Source of the DNA: Caryophanales bacterium UBA7029
GTDB taxonomy: Bacteria; Bacillota_I; Bacilli_A; RFN20; CAG-826
Direction of reading: 5' to 3'
DNA length: 11,039 bases
Assembly (NCBI GenBank): GCA_002494205.1
Contig: DLBE01000018.1
Coordinates: 1 to 11,039, forward strand
The notes under the pieces are model-generated. The model was not told the origin of the DNA and searched no databases. It saw only the letters and a program-made list of their open reading frames with translations. Below, in pieces: positions 1 through 4,858 of this stretch (its first letter is position 1; each line of letters starts with the position of its first letter). The translations under genes and the position numbers were made by a program.

Positions 1-1
1 A

Positions 2-199
2 ATTGAAGAACTTGATCTCTCTGTTCGTAGCTACAACTGCTTAAAGAGAGCCGCAATTGCTACAGTTGCAGAACTTACACAAAAAACCGAAGAAGAAATG
101 ATGAAGGTTAGAAACCTTGGCAAGAAATCCCTTAAAGAAGTTAAGGAAAAACTTGCTGAAAATGGCCTCTCATTCCGTGAAAGCGTTCAAGGAGAATAA
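2..199 (+). CDS. rpoA: RNA polymerase alpha subunit, C-terminal end (partial)
   Basis: This is the 3' end of the alpha subunit gene; its start lies before the window. The 65 readable residues are the alpha C-terminal domain, which contacts UP elements and activators. Visible family signatures are an ELDLSVRSYNCLKRA stretch near the start, a LTQKTEEEMMKVRNLG helix-turn segment, and KKSLKEVKEKLAE just before the end. The reading frame begins at base 2 and ends at a TAA (197-199). It lies two bases upstream of rplQ, the usual order at the end of the ribosomal protein operon, and its last codons contain the AGGAG that serves rplQ. Identification is by direct recognition of the sequence. Confidence 0.97.
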   Translation: MEELDLSVRSYNCLKRAAIATVAELTQKTEEEMMKVRNLGKKSLKEVKEKLAENGLSFRESVQGE

Positions 200-201
200 C
201 T

Positions 202-582
202 ATGGCAGCACAAGGTAGAAAAAATGTACATGGTAAGACTGGTGTTAGATTTAAAGCAGCCTATACCAAACAAAAACACGAAAATAAACTTCGTACTTTA
301 GCAACTGACTTAGTTATGCACGAAAGACTTACTGTAACTTCTGGTATGGTTAAAGAACTCAAATCTTTAGCAGATCACCTTGTTACATTAGCTAAACGCG
401 GCGATTTACACGCTCGTAGACAAGCAGCTTCTATCTTAAGAAGCGGTGAAGCAGTTACTAAATTATTTGTTGAACTTGCTCCAGCATATAAAGATAGAAA
501 CGGTGGTTATACTCGTGCAATCAAAGCTGGCGTTAGAGTCGGTGACAATGCTCAAAAAGTCATTGTTGAATTCGTTAAGTAA
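202..582 (+). CDS. rplQ: 50S ribosomal protein L17 (bL17)
   Basis: A 126-residue protein matching bL17, a large-subunit protein near the peptide exit tunnel. The N-terminal MAAQGRKNVHGKTGVRFKA, the central LATDLVMHERLTVT and VKELKSLADHLVTLAKRGD, and the C-terminal KAGVRVGDNAQKVIVEFVK are characteristic, and the length is normal (about 115-130). The ATG is preceded by AGGAG (190-194) with a 7-base spacer, embedded in the end of rpoA; only two bases separate the genes, so they are co-transcribed and probably translationally coupled. It ends at TAA and a strong hairpin terminator follows about 20 bases later, so this is the last gene of the operon here. Confidence 0.97.
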   Translation: MAAQGRKNVHGKTGVRFKAAYTKQKHENKLRTLATDLVMHERLTVTSGMVKELKSLADHLVTLAKRGDLHARRQAASILRSGEAVTKLFVELAPAYKDRNGGYTRAIKAGVRVGDNAQKVIVEFVK

Positions 583-603
583 TCAACTTAAAAAAATGTT
601 TTT

Positions 604-632
604 AAAGGGAGGCATCGCCTCTCTTTTTCTTT
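604..632 (+). terminator. Rho-independent terminator of the rpoA-rplQ operon
   Basis: GGGAGGC (607-613), loop ATC, GCCTCTC (617-623) form a 7-bp stem with one G-U pair. AAA before and TTT after can extend it to about 10 bp. A T-rich tail follows (624-632). It lies 21 bases after the rplQ stop. Confidence 0.9.
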
Positions 633-668
633 GAAAAAGGGTAAAATAGAGTTTTTTAAAGATTTTGC

Positions 669-696
669 TTGATTTCTCCGTGAAATCCAATAAAAT
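669..696 (+). promoter_or_regulatory. Predicted promoter of the AbiEi-like gene
   Basis: TTGATT (669-674), a 16-base spacer and TAAAAT (691-696) resemble a sigma-A promoter. A start near 703 would give a leader of about 16 bases carrying GGAG (707-710), 8 bases before the ATG at 719. The promoter lies inside the longer reading frame that could begin at TTG 665, which argues for the ATG at 719. Confidence 0.55.
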
Positions 697-718
697 TGTA
701 TTTAGTGGAGCAAACAGC

Positions 719-1312
719 ATGATTTTAACAATTGGAATGCTTAAGGAAAGATATAGCGATTATGCGAACCCAATAGACAAGGTTAAACGTGAAACCGAAA
801 GAGGTAATCTTATTCGCCTTAATAGAGGTCTATATGAAACTAATAAGTCAGTAAGCCCACAGTTTTTAGCTGCCTCAATTCTTTCTCCTTCATACTTAAG
901 TTTTGATTGGGCTCTATCTTTTTATGGTTTGATTCCAGAAAGAGTTACGAAAATTACTTCTGCTTCTCTAGAAGTTGGAAAGAATAAGAATTTTATTAAT
1001 AAATTTGGCATTTATAAATTTAGTGATATACCAGCCAAAGTTTTTTCTGAAGGGCTTGTTCTTATACAAGAAGGTGAATATTTTGCAAAAATCGCGACTA
1101 AAGAAAAAGCAATTTGCGATTCACTTTGTAAATGGAGAGTAGTAAGAAGCATAAAGGACTTAAAACAACTTTTATTTGAAGATAAGCGAATTGATGAAGA
1201 GGAGTTTGCTACTTGTGATTTTAAATCACTTAAACGACTTGCTTTATTATATAAAAAAACAAATCTTAATTTATTGGTAAGTTTGATTCGAAAGGAATAT
1301 GAAAATGAATAG
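719..1312 (+). CDS. AbiEi-like antitoxin (type IV TA family)
   Basis: The 197-residue protein resembles the AbiEi family antitoxin/autorepressors that pair with AbiEii nucleotidyltransferase toxins (type IV toxin-antitoxin, phage abortive infection). The N-terminal winged-helix region (residues about 1-45) has IGMLKERYSDYANP and the RLNRGLYETN end. The middle (about 46-75) has SPSYLSFDWALSFYGLIPE, a hallmark of this subgroup, followed by a TSASLE stretch and the IATKEKAICDSLCKW core near 125-139. The C-terminal helices include LLFEDKRIDEEEF. An in-frame TTG at 665 would add 18 residues, but ATG 719 has GGAG at 8 bases and matches the family's N-terminus, so I chose it. It appears intact. The next ORF overlaps its end by 8 bases, as in true AbiE operons, but that partner is not a complete toxin, so this is probably an orphan or a remnant antitoxin. 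Confidence 0.82.
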   Translation: MILTIGMLKERYSDYANPIDKVKRETERGNLIRLNRGLYETNKSVSPQFLAASILSPSYLSFDWALSFYGLIPERVTKITSASLEVGKNKNFINKFGIYKFSDIPAKVFSEGLVLIQEGEYFAKIATKEKAICDSLCKWRVVRSIKDLKQLLFEDKRIDEEEFATCDFKSLKRLALLYKKTNLNLLVSLIRKEYENE

Positions 1313-1499
1313 TATTCTCGAAACAATGCTTGAAAAATATCATCCTGAAATAAAAATGAGATGTACCCCAAATCCTGGACAAGGAGGAGGGGTTTTTATA
1401 TCAAAATTCACATTGGAATACAAACTTGAATGTATAGAAAAATTCAAAAATTTAAGAGTAATTTTAACTCCTGAAGATTATTTAAAATACAGAAATTGA
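1305..1499 (+). pseudogene. Chimeric toxin remnant: AbiEii-like start, PIN-like end
   Basis: This 64-residue ORF sits where the AbiEii toxin should be. The start chosen, ATG 1305, has AAAGGA (1291-1296) at 8 bases and overlaps the AbiEi stop; an ATG at 1299 would add two residues. The first 14 residues (MNSILETMLEKYHP) look like the start of AbiEii nucleotidyltransferases. Everything diagnostic after that is absent: there is no GGTALR-type nucleotide-binding motif and no SEDLDF catalytic motif. The last third (KFKNLRVILTPEDYLKYRN) instead resembles the C-terminal tail of PIN-domain toxins. Its final 30 coding bases (1467-1496) match 25 of 30 bases at 4073-4102, the end of the PIN toxin gene in this window. 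I read it as a deletion/fusion scar. A small functional protein cannot be excluded. It ends with TGA. Confidence 0.6.
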
Positions 1500-1577
1500 T
1501 ACAAAAGTTGCTAGATGTTTTTTGTTATCTAAACTCTCTATTAGTTTTAATTTAATTAATTAAGTTCTATTTATGTG

Positions 1578-1583
1578 TATAAT
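1578..1583 (+). promoter_or_regulatory. Predicted -10 box for the surface lipoprotein gene
   Basis: A perfect TATAAT lies 41 bases before the ATG at 1625. No convincing -35 is visible at 16-18 bases; that place is occupied by the AT palindrome TTAATTAATTAA (1552-1563). A start near 1590 would give a leader of about 35 bases with AAAGGA at 1611-1616. Confidence 0.5.
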
Positions 1584-1624
1584 ATATTTAGTTATGGCCT
1601 TGAGCCCAAGAAAGGATATGTTTA

Positions 1625-3343
1625 ATGAAAATAGCTAAAAAACTATTTGTTTTACCATTCTTAGTTTTTGCAATGTCTAGCTGTGGAAAAACTCCTGAAA
1701 AAGAAGTTAAGACTTACACAGTTACATGGAAAAACTATGATGGTACAGTTCTTGAAGTTGACAAGAAAGTTCAAGAAGGAAAAATGCCAAAATATAATGG
1801 TGCAACTCCAGCGAAAGACTCGACACAATCACAAGTCTTTATTTTTAAAGGTTGGACACCAAAAATTGTTAAAGTTCAAAAGAATGCGACTTACACAGCA
1901 GAATTTAAAGCAGAAGTCCGTAAATATGAAGTTAAGTGGTTAGATGAAGATATGGAAACCGTTCTTCATACTGAAATGGTTGAATATGGTCAAACACCTA
2001 CACATCCAACCGATATTACAAAGAATGATGGCGATTATATTTATTCATTAGAAAATTGGGATAGAGATCCTGAGGTGGTCGTAGGAGATCAAACTTATTT
2101 TGCTTCATTCACAAGAGAAAAGTGCAAATATACTTGCAACTTTTATGATGAAGATGGTGTAACACTTCTTCAATCAGTTGAGAATGTTGATTTTGACGTT
2201 AAAACAGGCATATATACTGAGGAAGAGCCAACAAAAGCAGGCGACGAACACGTTATTTATGAATTTGCTGGTTTTGAAGAACTCCCAAGAGACACTGAAA
2301 ATTTTGTCAGAACATTTAAAGCTAAATATTTTGAAGCAACAAATCCAGCCAATTTTACAGTTGAAGAATATTCTTTATCATGTATGATAACAGGATTTGC
2401 AGATAGTAAATCGGTTTCTAACATTGTTTTCCCACATAAAATTAATGGGAAAAATGTTGCTTCAATAAAGAGTGGCGCATTTGAATATCAAGATTGTATT
2501 AAATCTGTATATATTCCAAATTCTGTTGAATTTCTTAATGATTATGCTTTTGATCATTGTGTAAATTTAACTAATATCGAATTTGAACTAGGTAAAGGAA
2601 CAGCAAGTAAACTAAGCATTTATAATAGTGTATTTAGAGATACAAAACATGAAGGAGCACTTATTATTCCTTCAAGAATTCTCGGTAGTGGTTCTGTTTC
2701 TAACTACGGTCTTGCTTACATGAGTTCAGTTACTGCTTTCATTATTGAAGAAAACGAAGTGGAAAATCCTTATTACACAACAGTTGATGGTGTATTTTTC
2801 TCTGATAGAGGACAATGTCTCCATACATATCCGATGAGCAAACCAGATAAATCATATGTTGTTCCATCGACAGTTACATCTTTCTTGGTTTATGTTGGAA
2901 TTCAAAATAATTATTTAGAATCCTTAGAATTTACAACTAAAGGACAAATTTCTCTTAAGTCATACCCAATAAGATGTGAAAAACTCACTTCACTTGTATT
3001 TGATCCTGAATGTGATTTAACTCTTGAATGGTATGCTATTACAGCTCCTTTGTTAAGAAATCTTATTTTGCCTGCTAACACAAAAGTAAATGGTAGAACA
3101 TTTTCGAATTTAGGGGCGACAGCCGATAATCCTATTAATATTTTCTTTGCAGGAACAAGCGTTGAAAACTGGAACACAAATCCATCAGCATTTAATGGTG
3201 TTTGGTACGATGGTATTGGAACTTATGTAAGTATTTATATTTATTCTGAATCAGAACCAGTTGCTGTCGGGGATTTACCAGATCACTTCACCGGAAGTTG
3301 GCACAATGTTAATGATGTTCCAACTATTTGGCAAGTAGCATAA
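1625..3343 (+). CDS. Surface lipoprotein with InlB-like repeats and BspA-type LRRs
   Basis: A 572-residue secreted lipoprotein. Residues 1-19 are a signal peptide (KK, then a hydrophobic LFVLPFLVFAM run) and Cys20 follows a lipobox-like AMSS, so it should be lipid-anchored outside the membrane; Met at -3 is unusual but tolerated in related groups. Three diverged repeats of about 65 residues follow, at roughly 31-95, 100-164 and 167-236. They share a [YV]xxxWxxxDGTVL-type start and an FxGW/ATYTAxF-type end, like InlB B-repeat/List_Bact repeats. From about 243 onward are BspA-type (LRR_5) leucine-rich repeats, for example IKSGAFEYQDCIKSVYIPNSV. The C-terminus has the YSESEP and WHNVNDVPTIW motifs typical of BspA-like proteins. 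Such proteins usually bind host or bacterial surface ligands; the specific ligand is unknown. It is monocistronic, with AAAGGA (1611-1616) 8 bases before the ATG and its own terminator. Confidence 0.88.
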   Translation: MKIAKKLFVLPFLVFAMSSCGKTPEKEVKTYTVTWKNYDGTVLEVDKKVQEGKMPKYNGATPAKDSTQSQVFIFKGWTPKIVKVQKNATYTAEFKAEVRKYEVKWLDEDMETVLHTEMVEYGQTPTHPTDITKNDGDYIYSLENWDRDPEVVVGDQTYFASFTREKCKYTCNFYDEDGVTLLQSVENVDFDVKTGIYTEEEPTKAGDEHVIYEFAGFEELPRDTENFVRTFKAKYFEATNPANFTVEEYSLSCMITGFADSKSVSNIVFPHKINGKNVASIKSGAFEYQDCIKSVYIPNSVEFLNDYAFDHCVNLTNIEFELGKGTASKLSIYNSVFRDTKHEGALIIPSRILGSGSVSNYGLAYMSSVTAFIIEENEVENPYYTTVDGVFFSDRGQCLHTYPMSKPDKSYVVPSTVTSFLVYVGIQNNYLESLEFTTKGQISLKSYPIRCEKLTSLVFDPECDLTLEWYAITAPLLRNLILPANTKVNGRTFSNLGATADNPINIFFAGTSVENWNTNPSAFNGVWYDGIGTYVSIYIYSESEPVAVGDLPDHFTGSWHNVNDVPTIWQVA

Positions 3344-3361
3344 AATATTAATATGCTAACT

Positions 3362-3387
3362 AAGAGGAACAAATGTTCCTCTTTTTT
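3362..3387 (+). terminator. Rho-independent terminator of the lipoprotein gene
   Basis: AAGAGGAAC (3362-3370), loop AAAT, GTTCCTCTT (3375-3383) form a perfect 9-bp stem followed by a T run (to 3387). It lies 19 bases after the stop codon and isolates the lipoprotein gene from the toxin-antitoxin promoter that begins right after it. Confidence 0.93.
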
Positions 3388-3396
3388 ATTGGCTTT

Positions 3397-3451
3397 ATCG
3401 TGCGATTTTCAAAAAATAATCGCTCGATAATATTTACAAAAATCGTGCGAT
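3397..3451 (+). promoter_or_regulatory. Three palindromic ATCG-NN-CGAT boxes, probable TA operator
   Basis: The boxes are at 3397-3406 (ATCGTGCGAT), 3419-3428 (ATCGCTCGAT) and 3442-3451 (ATCGTGCGAT). Each is a 4+4 palindrome around two variable bases, and their centres are 22 and 23 bases apart, about two helical turns. The third lies between the -35 and -10 elements of the promoter at 3433-3461, the second just before the -35, and the first further upstream. This is the layout expected for an autorepressed toxin-antitoxin operon, with the Phd/YefM antitoxin downstream as the likely binder (inference). Confidence 0.7.
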
Positions 3452-3461
3452 ATAGTAAAAT
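3433..3461 (+). promoter_or_regulatory. Predicted promoter of the toxin-antitoxin operon
   Basis: TTTACA (3433-3438), a 17-base spacer and TAAAAT (3456-3461) form a good sigma-A promoter. Transcription would start near 3468, directly at the GAGGA ribosome binding site (3468-3472), so the leader is very short. One operator-like box lies inside the spacer. Confidence 0.75.
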
Positions 3462-3479
3462 GCTTTCGAGGATATATTT

Positions 3480-3695
3480 ATGTGCAAAATTACTGCCACA
3501 GAATTTAAAGAAAATTTTGGTAAATATTTAATGCTTTCTTTAAAAGAAGAAATTTTAATTACAAAAAATGGAAAGCCATTTACAAAATTAGTTGGAGTAT
3601 ATAATTCTTCTTGGGATGATTTAACGGGCATTTTAGATGAAAAGGATTTAGATCTAGATGATCCAAAAACTGCCGGAATTCTTAAGAAATTATGA
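3480..3695 (+). CDS. Phd/YefM-family antitoxin
   Basis: A 71-residue protein. Residues 3-39 (ITATEFKENFGKYL, then LITKNGKPFTKLVG) are the Phd/YefM DNA-binding fold: a short alpha-beta module that dimerises, binds operator palindromes and represses its own operon. The remaining tail (about 44-71, WDDLTGILDEKDLDLDD...) is acidic and fits the disordered segment that wraps and blocks a toxin. The ATG has GAGGA 7 bases upstream. Its stop TGA overlaps the toxin's ATG in an ATGA junction, the usual coupled arrangement that keeps antitoxin in excess. Antitoxins of this family pair with several toxin folds; here the partner is a PIN-domain protein. Length and domain order are normal for the family. 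Confidence 0.88.
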   Translation: MCKITATEFKENFGKYLMLSLKEEILITKNGKPFTKLVGVYNSSWDDLTGILDEKDLDLDDPKTAGILKKL

Positions 3696-4123
3696 GATTT
3701 TTAGTTGATACAAACGTCCTTATGGATGTTCTTTATAAAAGAGAAGGTTTATACGAAAACAGTAAATCTTTTTTTGATAGAGCGAGGGAGTATCGCGATC
3801 ATATTTATGTTTGTTGTTCAACAATTAAAGATCTCGCTTATTTTATTAAAAAAACTGTTCGCGATAACGAAAAAACAAACAAGATATTAATTAATATCTT
3901 CGGTAAAATCACAAAGATAGTAGGAATTTCCGCTGACGATGCTATTAACGCACTATACGAAGATGGAGATTACGAAGATAATGTCTTAGCTGAAGTTGCT
4001 CAAACTACGATGTGCGATGCTCTTATAACAAACAACGTAAAAGACTTTGTAGATAAATCAATAGTTGTGTGGACTCCTGCTGATTATCTAAAATATAGAA
4101 CTAAACCAGATGAGATTAGATAA
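3692..4123 (+). CDS. PIN-domain (VapC-like) toxin ribonuclease
   Basis: A 143-residue PIN-domain protein and probable Mg2+-dependent RNase toxin held inactive by the preceding antitoxin. The N-terminus FLVDTNVLMDVL carries the first acidic residue, Asp6. Asp47 (STIKDL) and the DYEDN cluster (Asp93-Asp96) come next, then CDALITNNVKDF with Asp109 and Asp118, matching the spacing of PIN catalytic acids. The tail VVWTPADYL is the typical C-terminal strand. The protein then continues KYRTKPDEIR, whose last codons lie in the first 14 bases of rsuA, so the extreme C-terminus may have been acquired when the cassette landed there. There is no clear ribosome binding site of its own; translation is probably coupled through the ATGA overlap. 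All expected acidic residues are present, so it is likely active. RNA target unknown. Confidence 0.87.
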   Translation: MRFLVDTNVLMDVLYKREGLYENSKSFFDRAREYRDHIYVCCSTIKDLAYFIKKTVRDNEKTNKILINIFGKITKIVGISADDAINALYEDGDYEDNVLAEVAQTTMCDALITNNVKDFVDKSIVVWTPADYLKYRTKPDEIR

Positions 4124-4805
4124 ATATTTGGCAAATTCAGGTGTCGGCACTAGATCAGTAGTGAAACGCCTTATCAAAGATAAAAGAGTAAAAGTTAATG
4201 GAGAAATCGTTAGCAGCGATTCTTTTAATGTCGATGAGACTAAAGATGTTGTGCTTTTTGATGATTTAGAGGTCAAATACAAAGAGTTTTATTATATCTT
4301 GTTAAACAAGCCACAAGGATATGTTTCGGCGGTTATTGATAATGTTTATCCTCCTGTGACTGATTTACTTCCAGAATATAGATTTGCAAATTTGTTTCCT
4401 GTGGGTAGATTAGACGTTGATACAACTGGTGCATTGCTACTCACAAACAACGGTGATCTTGCTCATAAACTTATTAGTCCAAAATACCATGTTGATAAAG
4501 TTTATGAAGTTGCCGTAGATAAGAAAATTCCTGAAAATTTAGTGGAAATTTTTAAAAAAGGTATAGATTTATATGGAGAATTAACTCTTCCTGCAGACCT
4601 TAAGATTATTAATAATTTCCACGCCGAATTGACGCTTCACCAAGGCAAATTTCATCAAGTAAAAAGAATGTTTAAAAAATTCGATATTAATGTAGTCACA
4701 CTTAATAGGAAAGCCTTTGCCGGTTTAAGTGTTGAAAATCTTGCTGTAGGTGAGTATAGAGAGCTTACTTCAGACGAAGAAAAACACCTTTTAGGGAATA
4801 AATAA
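4110..4805 (+). CDS. rsuA: RsuA-family 16S rRNA pseudouridine synthase
   Basis: A 231-residue pseudouridine synthase of the RsuA/RluB/E/F family, probably making pseudouridine 516 in 16S rRNA. Residues 1-about 50 are an S4 RNA-binding domain (MRLDKYLANSGVGTRS, then RVKVNGE). The catalytic domain follows: YYILLNKPQGYVSA (about 61-74), the GRLDVDTTGALLLTNNGDLAHKL motif with catalytic Asp102, the KVYEVAVD strand, and the HQGKFHQVKRMF motif late in the protein. Length matches the family. Its canonical start lies 14 bases inside the PIN toxin gene, with no clear Shine-Dalgarno sequence, so expression probably depends on translation arriving from the toxin gene. No separate promoter is apparent. 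RsuA and the neighbouring rRNA-modification subfamilies are hard to separate by eye, so the U516 assignment is likely rather than certain. Confidence 0.9.
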   Translation: MRLDKYLANSGVGTRSVVKRLIKDKRVKVNGEIVSSDSFNVDETKDVVLFDDLEVKYKEFYYILLNKPQGYVSAVIDNVYPPVTDLLPEYRFANLFPVGRLDVDTTGALLLTNNGDLAHKLISPKYHVDKVYEVAVDKKIPENLVEIFKKGIDLYGELTLPADLKIINNFHAELTLHQGKFHQVKRMFKKFDINVVTLNRKAFAGLSVENLAVGEYRELTSDEEKHLLGNK

Positions 4806-4809
4806 ATTA

Positions 4810-4840
4810 ATTTATCAAAATCGTTGATTTTAAGATAAAT
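4810..4840. other. Hairpin between rsuA and the next operon
   Basis: ATTTATC (4810-4816) pairs with GATAAAT (4834-4840) and AAAATC (4817-4822) with GATTTT (4826-4831), with loop GTT and a two-base bulge (4832-4833), giving 13 bp in all. No T run follows, so it is at best a weak terminator for rsuA. It overlaps the predicted -35 of the next promoter. Confidence 0.5.
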
Positions 4841-4852
4841 TGTAATTACTAT
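4824..4852 (+). promoter_or_regulatory. Predicted promoter of the LemA operon
   Basis: TTGATT (4824-4829), 17 bases and TACTAT (4847-4852) are a moderate promoter match. Only six bases separate the -10 from the ATG at 4859, so transcription would begin at or near the start codon. This fits the lack of any ribosome binding site there. Confidence 0.4.
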
Positions 4853-4858
4853 TAGTTT

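Noticed and set aside
665..718. Upstream extension of the AbiEi gene to a TTG start at 665
   Set aside because: No ribosome binding site at TTG 665; the predicted promoter lies within this stretch, and ATG 719 has GGAG at 8 bases and matches the family's N-terminus.
1012..1371. Minus-strand ORF of 119 codons opposite the AbiEi gene
   Set aside because: It overlaps a well-supported gene on the other strand, shows no recognisable motifs, and has low-complexity serine/phenylalanine-rich translation typical of an antisense shadow.
1552..1563. TTAATTAATTAA palindrome upstream of the lipoprotein gene as an operator
   Set aside because: Purely A/T in an A/T-rich region; such palindromes arise often by chance.
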